Of a stretch of 8,909 nt of DNA, positions 1 to 6,334 are shown in pieces. How positions within the stretch are numbered: the stretch's first letter is position 1; the number at the start of each line of letters is the position of its first letter. Position numbers and translations under genes: made by a program. Below the pieces are notes generated by a model, which searched no databases, was not told where the DNA came from, and was given only the letters and a program-made list of their open reading frames with translations. The DNA is from an uncultured Burkholderiales bacterium (GTDB taxonomy: Bacteria; Pseudomonadota; Gammaproteobacteria; Burkholderiales; Burkholderiaceae), in contig CAIMWY010000286.1 in assembly GCA_903845315.1 (NCBI GenBank), forward strand, positions 1 to 8,909. Reading direction: 5' to 3'.

Positions 1-1321
1 CCATGATGCCCAGCTTGACGGTGCTGTCGGCCAGGCCCAACACCTTTTCCACGCGAGCAAACAATTCTGCGGCAAAGCCCACTTCGGCCGGGCCGTGCAT
101 TTTGGGTTTGACGATGTAGACCGAGCCGGTGCGTGAGTTGCGAATGCCATTGGCGCCGTGGCCTTGCAAGTCATGCAAGGCGATGGCGGTGGTGACCACG
201 GCGTCCAAGATGCCTTCAGGAATTTCGTGCACTTGGCCGTCTTTGCCGGTGTACAGAATGGCCGGGTTGGTCATCAGGTGACCCACGTTGCGCAAGAACA
301 GCAACGAGCGGCCATGCAGCGTGACGGGTTCGCCCTTGGTGCCGGTGTAGACGCGGTCGGGGTTCAAACCACGGGTGAAGGTTTTGCCGTTTTTCTCCAC
401 GGCTTCGGTCAGCGTGCCTTTGACAATGCCCAACCAGTTGCCGTAGGCCAGCACTTTGTCGTCCGCGTCCACCACGGCCACCGAGTCTTCCAGGTCGAGG
501 ATGGTGGACAAAGCGGCTTCCACCACCAAGTCGCTCACGCCTGCGGGGTCGCTGGCGCCAATCGGGGTCTTGCGGTTGATTTGCAAGTCCAGGTGCAAGC
601 CGTTGTGTTGCAACAGCACCGACGACGGTGTGCTGGCTTGACCTTGGTAGCCAATCAGTTGCGCCGCCTTGGCCAGCACGGTGGCCTTGCCATTTTTCAG
701 CGTCACCGCCAAGGCGCCATTCACCACGGCGTAGCCAGTGGCGTCGATGTGCGAGCCGCTCTTTAAGGGCGCCGTGCGGTCCAGCACATAGCGTGCGTAC
801 GCAATCACTTTCGCACCGCGCACGGGGTTGTAGCCCTTGCCTTTTTCGGCACCGTTCGCTTCAGAGATGGCATCGGTGCCATACAGGGCGTCGTACAGCG
901 AGCCCCATCGCGCATTGGCTGCGTTCAGCGCATAGCGTGCATTGAGCACTGGCACCACCAACTGGGGGCCAGCTTGCAAGGCCAATTCAGCATCCACGTT
1001 TTTCGTGGTGGCTTTGGCCTTGGCAGGCACAGGCACCAAGTAGCCGATTTTTTCCAAGAAGGCGCGGTAGGCCTTCATGTTTTTGATCGGGCCAGGATGT
1101 TGGCTGTGCCAAGCATCGAGCTCAGCTTGCAGGCGATCACGCTCGGCCAGCAAGGCGATGTTCTTGGGCGCCAGGTCTTGCACGATGGCATCAAAGCCGC
1201 GCCAAAACCCTTCAACGCTCACGCCCGTGCCGGGCAGCACTTGGCTGTTGATGAACTGGTGCAAGTTGCTGGCAACTTGCAGGCTGTGAACTCGGGTGCG
1301 TGGGGTGGCGTGTTGGCTCAT
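1..1321 (-). CDS. glcB: Malate synthase G, N-terminal 440 residues (cut by window edge)
   Basis: Cytoplasmic enzyme that condenses glyoxylate with acetyl-CoA and water to give malate and CoA, serving glycolate/glyoxylate use and the glyoxylate shunt. I translated the reverse strand from the ATG at 1321. The open frame runs unbroken for 440 codons to the left edge. It matches the E. coli GlcB sequence I remember almost throughout: [16 protein letters not shown] near the start, [20 protein letters not shown], an EDSVA segment, [16 protein letters not shown], and [17 protein letters not shown]. The Arg in LHGR falls at residue 338, the number of the catalytic arginine in the E. coli enzyme. The family is about 725 residues long, so roughly 60% is present. 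The window stops at KLGIM, just before the acidic MDEER-type segment expected to carry a magnesium ligand, so the metal site and the late catalytic Asp cannot be checked. The start is supported by homology and by an AGAGAG element eight bases upstream. It has no coding partner within 140 bases. Confidence 0.97.
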   Translation of the reverse strand, partial: MSQHATPRTRVHSLQVASNLHQFINSQVLPGTGVSVEGFWRGFDAIVQDLAPKNIALLAERDRLQAELDAWHSQHPGPIKNMKAYRAFLEKIGYLVPVPAKAKATTKNVDAELALQAGPQLVVPVLNARYALNAANARWGSLYDALYGTDAISEANGAEKGKGYNPVRGAKVIAYARYVLDRTAPLKSGSHIDATGYAVVNGALAVTLKNGKATVLAKAAQLIGYQGQASTPSSVLLQHNGLHLDLQINRKTPIGASDPAGVSDLVVEAALSTILDLEDSVAVVDADDKVLAYGNWLGIVKGTLTEAVEKNGKTFTRGLNPDRVYTGTKGEPVTLHGRSLLFLRNVGHLMTNPAILYTGKDGQVHEIPEGILDAVVTTAIALHDLQGHGANGIRNSRTGSVYIVKPKMHGPAEVGFAAELFARVEKVLGLADSTVKLGIM

Positions 1322-1329
1322 GGGGCGTT

Positions 1330-1335
1330 CTCTCT
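1330..1335 (-). promoter_or_regulatory. Probable ribosome binding site of glcB
   Basis: On the minus strand AGAGAG lies eight bases before the glcB ATG, a partial match to the anti-Shine-Dalgarno complement. It is one of the few starts in this window with a recognisable ribosome binding site, and it supports choosing the ATG at 1321. Confidence 0.5.
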
Positions 1336-1339
1336 GGAT

Positions 1340-1368
1340 GAATCAAAGGGGGAAATTTTGGATCAAAG
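1340..1368 (-). repeat. Direct repeat CTTTGATYC, two copies 20 bases apart, upstream of glcB
   Basis: Read on the minus strand, CTTTGATCC (1368-1360) and CTTTGATTC (1348-1340) are direct repeats whose starts are exactly 20 bases apart, about two helical turns. They lie in the 5' region of glcB between the upstream TDT gene and the ribosome binding site. Such spacing suits two protomers bound on one face of the DNA, but the repeat is short and could be chance. The rest of the 1322-1462 gap holds a short dyad, TTGC-N4-GCAA at 1418-1429, and no hairpin followed by a T run that I would call a terminator. I cannot place a convincing -35/-10 pair here. Confidence 0.3.
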
Positions 1369-1462
1369 ACATCGGTGCAAATATCAGTGTGAATCTTAGG
1401 GGATCGCGCAGTACACATTGCACGCGCAAAGGGTGGGGTTGCCGTGACAAATTCGCCCCTAA

Positions 1463-2491
1463 TCAGGCGTCTGCCACCAGCAAGCTGCCGTTGCGCAGAC
1501 CGCGCCAGGTTCCCAAGCTCAGGCCCAAGATCACCAGGGAGGTCAGCGCCAGCATACCCAGAGCGGGCAGCTGCAGCCATGCGCCCTCAGACGTGCCAGC
1601 CAGTCGCAGGGTCAAGGCGCTGAAGGCGGCCAACGGAAAGCTCAGGCCCCAAAACGACATGCCAAATGGCTGCGCGCGCATGGTCTCCAGCTGGGTCAAG
1701 GTCAAGGCCAGAAAGAACAAGGCCATGCCCCACGCAGCCCAGGCCAACAGCACGGGTGCTTGCATCACCAGCAAGCTCAAGCCCACGGCAGAAGGCGGCG
1801 CCACGCTGATGAACAAGGTGGGGCTCAGCTTGGTGGGCAAGGGCCCGACTTGGCCCCAGCGCACAAACAGCAAGGTTTGCAAAATAGGCCACAGCAACAA
1901 GCCAATGCCAAACTGGGCCGTGGCCCAAGTCTCAAAGCCCAGTGGCACACCGCCCAAAGGGGCCAACACATTGCCCACCACCGGGATGAACAGCGCCGGC
2001 GTCAGGGCGGGCCATTGCAAACCGCCCGCGTCCTGTGGCCGCAGCCAACGGCTGATCACCCACACAGTGGCCACAAACTCCAACACCGAGCCCGCACACC
2101 AAAACCAGGCCAAGGCCAGGTCCAAGATGGGGTTGGTGTGTTGAAACAAAGCGGCGCCTAACGCCGCCAACAAAATCACCGACACCGGAAAGGTGGCCAT
2201 GAAGGCGTGTCGTATCGGGTGCTGCAAGTCTTTGAGAACCGCTTGGAGATGCATCTTCAGGCGCAACAGACTGGCCACGCACAGGAGGCAAAAAATCAGT
2301 GCCGCAAAACCACCGGCTACCAAGGCCAGGCCCAGCGCCATGTCGCCCAGCATGTCTGAACCTCGCAGCCAAGCCAGGGCCAAGCCCGTCCATCCCATGA
2401 CCAAAGCGAACCATGCAGGGAAAAGATGTTCAAGCGGAGCGCCAACGCGGGTCATCCAGGTGGCTGTGCTGACGGGAGATGTGTGTTGCAT
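1463..2491 (-). CDS. TehA/SLAC1/TDT-family membrane transporter or anion channel
   Basis: Integral inner-membrane protein of 342 residues. The family includes TehA (tellurite resistance), plant SLAC1 anion channels and the yeast malate permease Mae1, so the cargo is probably an anion such as a C4-dicarboxylate, but no substrate can be read from the sequence. About ten hydrophobic helices are spread over the whole length. The first, FPAWFALVMGWTGLALAW near residues 24-41, is typical of the TehA N-terminus, and a MALFFLALTLTQ stretch near 255-265 is in the zone where the family has its pore-gating Phe, which I have not aligned. Length is normal for the family. The start chosen is the first ATG; it has no ribosome binding site but has TAAACT six bases upstream. 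A second in-frame ATG at codon 13 is possible. It diverges from the LysR gene with 41 bases between starts, suggesting regulation by it. glcB follows on the same strand after 141 bases. Confidence 0.85.
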   Translation of the reverse strand: MQHTSPVSTATWMTRVGAPLEHLFPAWFALVMGWTGLALAWLRGSDMLGDMALGLALVAGGFAALIFCLLCVASLLRLKMHLQAVLKDLQHPIRHAFMATFPVSVILLAALGAALFQHTNPILDLALAWFWCAGSVLEFVATVWVISRWLRPQDAGGLQWPALTPALFIPVVGNVLAPLGGVPLGFETWATAQFGIGLLLWPILQTLLFVRWGQVGPLPTKLSPTLFISVAPPSAVGLSLLVMQAPVLLAWAAWGMALFFLALTLTQLETMRAQPFGMSFWGLSFPLAAFSALTLRLAGTSEGAWLQLPALGMLALTSLVILGLSLGTWRGLRNGSLLVADA

Positions 2492-2497
2492 GGACTG

Positions 2498-2503
2498 AGT
2501 TTA
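2498..2503 (-). promoter_or_regulatory. Putative -10 element of the TDT gene (leaderless layout)
   Basis: On the minus strand TAAACT (four of six bases matching TATAAT) is followed by exactly six bases and then the ATG at 2491. A transcript starting the usual six or seven bases after a -10 would begin at or next to this ATG. No good -35 hexamer is visible at 17 bases, where the opposite promoter's -10 lies. Confidence 0.35.
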
Positions 2504-2520
2504 GGCGAGGCACCCCCGTG

Positions 2521-2526
2521 GATAAT
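2521..2526 (+). promoter_or_regulatory. Putative -10 element of the LysR gene (leaderless layout)
   Basis: GATAAT matches the TATAAT consensus at five of six positions and is followed by exactly six bases and then the ATG at 2533. There is no Shine-Dalgarno sequence between them, so the message could begin at its start codon. The -35 position with a 17-base spacer is 2498-2503, which is not a good TTGACA match and is also the -10 of the divergent gene. Confidence 0.5.
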
Positions 2527-2532
2527 CGCCCG

Positions 2533-3459
2533 ATGGACAAACTCAAAGCCTTTGAGTCCTTTGTGTCGGTGGCCCAAAAGGGAAGCCTGACCGCGGCAGC
2601 CCATGCCGAGGGCGTTGCACCGGCCATCATCGGCAGGCGGCTGGACGGGCTCGAGTCGCATTTGGGCGTCAAGCTCTTGGTGCGCACCACCCGGCGCATC
2701 AGCCTGACCCACGAAGGCAGCGCTTTTTTGGAAGACTGCCAGCGCCTGTTGGCCGATGTGGCCAACGCCGAGGCCAGCGTGAGTGCCGGGGGCTTGAAGG
2801 CCAGCGGGCATTTGCGCATCACCGCGCCGGCGGGGTTTGGCAGGCGCCATGTGGCGCCTTTGGTGCCCCAGTTTTGTTCGACGCATCCTGATGTGACGGT
2901 GTCCCTCAACCTCAGTGACAGGGTGGTTGACTTGGCCGCCGAGGGCTTTGACTGCGCGGTACGCGTAGGCGACTTGCCCGACTCGTCCTTGGTCAGCGTG
3001 CGCCTGGCAGACAACCGCCGCTTGTGCGTGGCCACCCCAGAGTTTTTAAAACGCCATGGCACGCCCCAAATCCCCAACAATTTGATGCGTTTGCGCTGCT
3101 TGACGCTCTCCAGCGATGCCTCCCAAACCAAGGGTTGGGCCTTTCGTGTGCCCACGGCCGCGGGCGCGCATGAAGTGATCCATTTGCGACCCGCTGGGCG
3201 CATGGACTGCTCGGACGGGCAGGTCTTGCACGACTGGTGCTTGGCCGGGCATGGCATTGCATGGCGCAGCACCTGGGAGGTGGCGACACAAATTAAAAGC
3301 GGACAGCTGGTGTCGGTGTTGGATGATTTTGCGGCCCCTGCCAATGGCATTTACGCGGTGTTCTCGCAGCGCAAACACCTGCCCTTGCGCTTGCGCTTGT
3401 GGATTGATTTCCTCAAAGAGCGCTACGCCCAAGCTGAGTATTGGGGAAGTCCCGCATGA
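2533..3459 (+). CDS. LysR-family transcriptional regulator
   Basis: Predicted DNA-binding regulator of 308 residues, the usual LysR length. Residues 1-60 form the winged helix-turn-helix, with the typical opening MDKLKAFESFVSVAQKGSLT, then AAAHAEGVAPAIIGRRLDGL and LGVKLLVRTTRRISLTHEG. From about residue 90 to the end is the periplasmic-binding-protein-like effector domain, starting near GHLRITAPAGFGRRHVAPLV. The family style (RTTRRISLTHEG, GLKASGHLRIT) is that of the large DmlR/AaeR-like group; the effector is unknown. I chose the ATG at 2533 because LysR proteins start close before this motif and because a -10-like GATAAT sits six bases upstream. An in-frame GTG at 2518 is possible but less likely. 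It diverges from the TDT gene, the usual layout for a LysR regulator and its target, and its stop overlaps the deacetylase start as ATGA, so it is also probably co-transcribed with the sugar genes downstream. Which set it controls is unresolved. Confidence 0.93.
   Translation: MDKLKAFESFVSVAQKGSLTAAAHAEGVAPAIIGRRLDGLESHLGVKLLVRTTRRISLTHEGSAFLEDCQRLLADVANAEASVSAGGLKASGHLRITAPAGFGRRHVAPLVPQFCSTHPDVTVSLNLSDRVVDLAAEGFDCAVRVGDLPDSSLVSVRLADNRRLCVATPEFLKRHGTPQIPNNLMRLRCLTLSSDASQTKGWAFRVPTAAGAHEVIHLRPAGRMDCSDGQVLHDWCLAGHGIAWRSTWEVATQIKSGQLVSVLDDFAAPANGIYAVFSQRKHLPLRLRLWIDFLKERYAQAEYWGSPA
3443..3449 (+). promoter_or_regulatory. Ribosome binding site of the ChbG-type deacetylase
   Basis: GGGGAAG lies six bases before the ATG at 3456, inside the end of the LysR gene. 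It decides the start: an upstream in-frame TTG at 3441 overlaps this element and can be set aside. Confidence 0.55.
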
Positions 3460-4295
3460 CGCAGTTGCAGTCGCTCAAATCTGTGGTGGTGTGTGCCGAC
3501 GATTACGCCCTCAATGCCCCGACGTCACAAGGCATCGTCGCCTTGTGTGTGCTGGGGCGCTTGAGCGCCACCAGCGTCATGGTGCATTCGCCGCGTTGGG
3601 CCCAAGATGCTCCGGCCTTGCGCGACATGCGCGACAGAATCGATGTAGGGCTGCACCTGGACTGGACCAGCCCCTTTGCGCGTGAGCAAGGTTTTGGTCA
3701 AGGCTTGGGGGCGGTGATGGGGCGCTCACTCTTAGGAGGATTTCGCCGCAATGCCGTGGTTGACGAAGTGCAGCGCCAACTCGACGCCTTTGAAGCCCAC
3801 TGGCAAGCGCCGCCAGATCATCTGGATGGTCATCAGCATGTGCAGCAATTTGCCGGTTTACGCCAGGCCTTGTGCGAGGTGCTGTTGCGTCGCTATGGCA
3901 GCCAGAGCCCCCGGCCCTGGCTGCGTGTGTCGCAGGTGGCGCAAGTGGGATTGAAAGCACAAGTCATCACGGCCATGGGCTCGCGTGCCTTGCAACGGTG
4001 GGCCCAACAACACGATTGGCCCTGCGTGGCGCCGCTGCTCGGTGCTTATGACTTTGATGGCAGCTTGAACGACTACCGTCAGCACATGCAACGCTGGTTG
4101 CTGGATGCCCCAGCGGGCGACCAGCCTGCGCTGATCATGTGCCATCCGGCGGCTTCGGCCCACGCCGAGGACGACATTGGCCCCGCCCGTGCACGCGAGT
4201 TTGCGTATCTCGCCAGCCATGACTGTGTGCAAGACCTGCGTGACGCGGGCGTGCGCTTGGTGCGCGGCAGCGGACAATTCTTGCCTGCTGGATGA
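3456..4295 (+). CDS. ChbG/YdjC/HpnK-family carbohydrate deacetylase
   Basis: Predicted cytoplasmic, metal-dependent deacetylase of 279 residues. The family removes N-acetyl groups from sugars (chito-oligosaccharides for ChbG; HpnK is the hopanoid-associated branch). Its signature residues are present: CADDYALN with the metal-binding Asp pair at 15-16, GLHLDWTSP with His67, HLDGHQHV with His126 and His128, and a late CHPA with His230. No signal peptide or membrane helix is seen. The ATG overlaps the LysR stop (ATGA), with a good ribosome binding site, so translation is probably coupled. The ArnT-like gene starts ten bases after the stop. Next to ArnT-, GtrA- and GT2-type genes, the likely substrate is an N-acetylated sugar on undecaprenyl phosphate, a role comparable to that proposed for LgmC of Bordetella or to the deformylase ArnD. 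That is inference from context; a catabolic role on a free amino sugar is the alternative. The family call is firm, the substrate is not. Confidence 0.9.
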   Translation: MTQLQSLKSVVVCADDYALNAPTSQGIVALCVLGRLSATSVMVHSPRWAQDAPALRDMRDRIDVGLHLDWTSPFAREQGFGQGLGAVMGRSLLGGFRRNAVVDEVQRQLDAFEAHWQAPPDHLDGHQHVQQFAGLRQALCEVLLRRYGSQSPRPWLRVSQVAQVGLKAQVITAMGSRALQRWAQQHDWPCVAPLLGAYDFDGSLNDYRQHMQRWLLDAPAGDQPALIMCHPAASAHAEDDIGPARAREFAYLASHDCVQDLRDAGVRLVRGSGQFLPAG

Positions 4296-4305
4296 GTCGA
4301 TTGCC

Positions 4306-6024
4306 ATGAGCCCCTTTGTGTCTACTTCAATCGCTGTTGACCCGCCCTTGTCGTGGCGTGCCCGCCTTCGCCATTGGTCGGTGCTTGCGCTTGCGCTGCT
4401 GCTGTTGGTCCTGGCGGCGTGGCGTCCATTGGCCCTGCCCGACGAAGGCCGTTATGCCGAAGTGGGGCGGTGGATGTTGTCCAGCGGCGACTGGCTGACG
4501 CCGCGCTTGGACGGCGTGCCTTTTTTCCACAAACCCCCGCTGCTGTACTGGTTGGAGGCCGCGTCGATGCAGCTGTTTGGCGTCACGCCGTGGGCGGCGC
4601 GGTTGGTCGTGGTTTTGCATGCGTGTTTGATGTGTGGGGTGATGGTGGTGTGCGCCCGTCACATCGCTGGGGCTGCCACCGCGCGGCGTGCGGCTTGGAT
4701 GTTGGGCACCAGCTTGGCCTTTTTGGTGGGTGGGCAGTATCTGAACCACGACATGGTGGTGGCCACTTGGATGGGCGTGGCGATTTGGTGCTTTGCCCGC
4801 GCATTGATGCACCCCATGGGCGTTCATGCGAACTGGGCACGCGCAGGGTTCGTGGCTTGTGCATTGGGTGTATTGAGCAAGGGCCTGATTGGCTTGCTGC
4901 TGCCGGGCTTTGTGCTCACCCTGTGGGTCCTTTGGACTAGGCAGTGGCGCAAGGTGTGGGCGTTGCCCTGGTTCAGCGGCGTGCTGTTGTTCTTGGCCGT
5001 GGCCTTGCCATGGTTTGTGTTGGCTGCGCGTGAACACCCGGACATGCTGGCCTATATGTTTGGTAAACACCAGTTTGGGCGCTACACCGCCACCACTTTC
5101 AACAATGCAAGGCCTTGGTGGTTTTATGGCGTGGCGGTGTTGCTGCTGATGTTTCCATGGGTGTTCTTTGCGCTTGCCGATGGGTGGCTGCGGGTGTTCG
5201 CGAGTGTGCGGCAACGCTGGCAGCCAAAGGCTGCGCAAACCCCGCATGCTGCAGTTGCGCAGACTTCATCCGAAGACTTTGCGCATGCGTTGATCGCCGC
5301 CAATGCCGCGCTGACGCAACGTCACTGGATGGCCTTATGTTGGATTTGGGTGGTGGCCATCTTGGCCTTTTTCTCTATTCCCAATTCAAAACTGATTGGC
5401 TACGCCTTGCCGGTCATGCCGCCCTTGGCGGTGTTGGCTGCGCTGTGGTGGCAGCAACACATGCTGTCACGTGCGTGGGGCGGTCGCGTGTTTGCCTCTT
5501 TGGTGGGCGTGTGCCTGGTCACCGCGCTGGCGGCCAATATCGTGGCATCGCGCTACACCCTGCGCCACAGCAGTGCCGACGTAGCGGACTCGCTGGCTTG
5601 CAATGTGGCGCCCACCGATGTGGTGGCTGCTGTGGACGAATACCCGTATGACCTGGCGTTTTATGCCCAACTCACCCAGCCCATTGAAGTGCTGCAAGAC
5701 TGGGACACCGAGCGGCGCACCGCGGGCGACAACTGGCGTCGTGAGCTGTTTGAAGGCGCCGACTTTGACGCCCAAGCCGCTCGCGTGTTACAGCCCTTGA
5801 GTCGGTTGGACGCTTTGCAACAACAACCCGGCGCATGGGTGTTGGCCCCCAATGACTCAGGCCGGTTGAATCTGCAACGCCACAGCGGCTTTGACTTGGT
5901 CCTAGGCGGGCAGGCTTGGTCGCTCTACCGCAGCAAGGCCGCCGGGTCAGTGGCTGCGGCGAAAAGCCCACAGGCGACTGAGTACAAAGGTCTGGGCCGA
6001 TGCCAGCACCAGCGCGACGAATAG
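4306..6024 (+). CDS. ArnT-like (GT-C fold) lipid-linked sugar transferase
   Basis: Polytopic inner-membrane glycosyltransferase of 572 residues, expected to move a sugar from undecaprenyl phosphate to an acceptor on the periplasmic side, such as lipid A phosphate. After one helix (about 24-40) comes the ArnT/PMT loop: LPDEGRYAE (45-52, catalytic-type Asp46), SGDWLTPRLDG, then FFHKPPLLYWLEA with Lys76 where ArnT binds the carrier phosphate. Later helices fill the protein, with AREHPDMLAYMFGKHQFGRY near 240 and the family motif SNSKLIGYALPVMPPLAVL near 358. A hydrophilic Ala/Gln-rich loop spans about 290-337. The start at 4306 follows the deacetylase stop by ten bases, with a weak GGATGAG element ahead; an upstream in-frame extension would lie inside the deacetylase gene and does not resemble the family. 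The family-like C-terminus ends about WSLYRS (538-543); the last 25 residues are encoded opposite the GtrA gene and look like read-through. Donor sugar and acceptor are unknown; generic GT39/GT83 annotation would also fit. Confidence 0.88.
   Translation: MSPFVSTSIAVDPPLSWRARLRHWSVLALALLLLVLAAWRPLALPDEGRYAEVGRWMLSSGDWLTPRLDGVPFFHKPPLLYWLEAASMQLFGVTPWAARLVVVLHACLMCGVMVVCARHIAGAATARRAAWMLGTSLAFLVGGQYLNHDMVVATWMGVAIWCFARALMHPMGVHANWARAGFVACALGVLSKGLIGLLLPGFVLTLWVLWTRQWRKVWALPWFSGVLLFLAVALPWFVLAAREHPDMLAYMFGKHQFGRYTATTFNNARPWWFYGVAVLLLMFPWVFFALADGWLRVFASVRQRWQPKAAQTPHAAVAQTSSEDFAHALIAANAALTQRHWMALCWIWVVAILAFFSIPNSKLIGYALPVMPPLAVLAALWWQQHMLSRAWGGRVFASLVGVCLVTALAANIVASRYTLRHSSADVADSLACNVAPTDVVAAVDEYPYDLAFYAQLTQPIEVLQDWDTERRTAGDNWRRELFEGADFDAQAARVLQPLSRLDALQQQPGAWVLAPNDSGRLNLQRHSGFDLVLGGQAWSLYRSKAAGSVAAAKSPQATEYKGLGRCQHQRDE
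5947..6024. other. 78-base tail-to-tail overlap of two genes
   Basis: The ArnT-like gene runs to TAG at 6022-6024, while the GtrA gene on the other strand ends with TGA at 5947-5949. Both strands are therefore coding for 78 bases. There is no room for a conventional bidirectional terminator between the genes. The GtrA side carries the conserved family end (QTFVLSRLWAFR), so the extra ArnT-side residues are the likely novelty. Confidence 0.8.
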
Positions 6025-6327
6025 CGCTAAGAACGACGGCAGGCCCAAGCCACGCAGCAACACCACAAAAAATACCTCATTGGCGGCAAATCCTGCCAGG
6101 GCGGTGAGGGCAAAGCGCCGCAAACTTTGCCAAAAAGAGGTGTCCGCATCTTGAAAACTCAGCCACCGGTGCCCGGCAAAGCTCACCACAAATGCCACCG
6201 CGAAGCCGGCAGCATTGGCCACCTCCGGCCAGAGATAGGGCTCGACCAGCGCAAACACGGCCAAGTGGGTGAACGCTGCGCTAGCGCCCACCACCACAAA
6301 CCAAAAGCCAGTTCGCAGCTTGCTCAT
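5947..6327 (-). CDS. GtrA-family small membrane protein, putative lipid-linked sugar flippase
   Basis: Protein of 126 residues with four membrane helices, at about 8-28, 35-53, 68-90 and 97-117, the standard GtrA layout and length. Family features are visible: an opening RTGFWFVVVGASAAFTHLAVF, the VSFAGHRWLSFQ segment after helix 2, and the ending QTFVLSRLWAFR. GtrA proteins are thought to flip undecaprenyl-phosphate-linked sugars made by a partner GtrB-type GT2 enzyme, and here the partner lies immediately upstream on the same strand, with seven bases between its stop and this ATG. The two are almost certainly one transcript. No clear ribosome binding site is seen (GCTCCCC precedes the ATG), so translation may depend on coupling to the upstream gene. 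The 3' end overlaps the convergent ArnT-like gene. It is a plausible counterpart of ArnE/ArnF or of the proposed LgmD. Confidence 0.9.
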   Translation of the reverse strand: MSKLRTGFWFVVVGASAAFTHLAVFALVEPYLWPEVANAAGFAVAFVVSFAGHRWLSFQDADTSFWQSLRRFALTALAGFAANEVFFVVLLRGLGLPSFLALFVALVLASAQTFVLSRLWAFRRSH

Positions 6328-6334
6328 GGGGAGC

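Noticed and set aside
158..1399. Plus-strand open frames of about 200 and 140 codons opposite the glcB region.
   Set aside because: They are antisense to an unbroken malate synthase G frame with family-wide similarity. Their translations are rich in Gln, His, Val and Gly, typical of reverse-strand reading of GC-rich genes, with no recognisable domain.
1418..1429. TTGC-N4-GCAA dyad as a possible terminator of the TDT gene.
   Set aside because: The stem is only four base pairs, no T run follows on the minus strand, and the surroundings are not hairpin-forming enough to call a terminator.
1296..2144. A 282-codon plus-strand open frame opposite the TDT gene.
   Set aside because: The opposite strand gives a coherent ten-helix membrane protein of normal family length. 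This frame is basic, low in hydrophobic structure and resembles no family.
2430..3350. A 306-codon minus-strand open frame opposite the LysR gene.
   Set aside because: The plus strand encodes a complete LysR protein with helix-turn-helix and effector domain. The antisense product is Ser/Arg/Lys-rich and has no recognisable fold.
4327..5247. A 306-codon minus-strand open frame within the ArnT-like gene.
   Set aside because: It is His/Gln/Pro/Arg-rich, a shadow of hydrophobic codons on the other strand; the ArnT motifs lie in the plus-strand frame.
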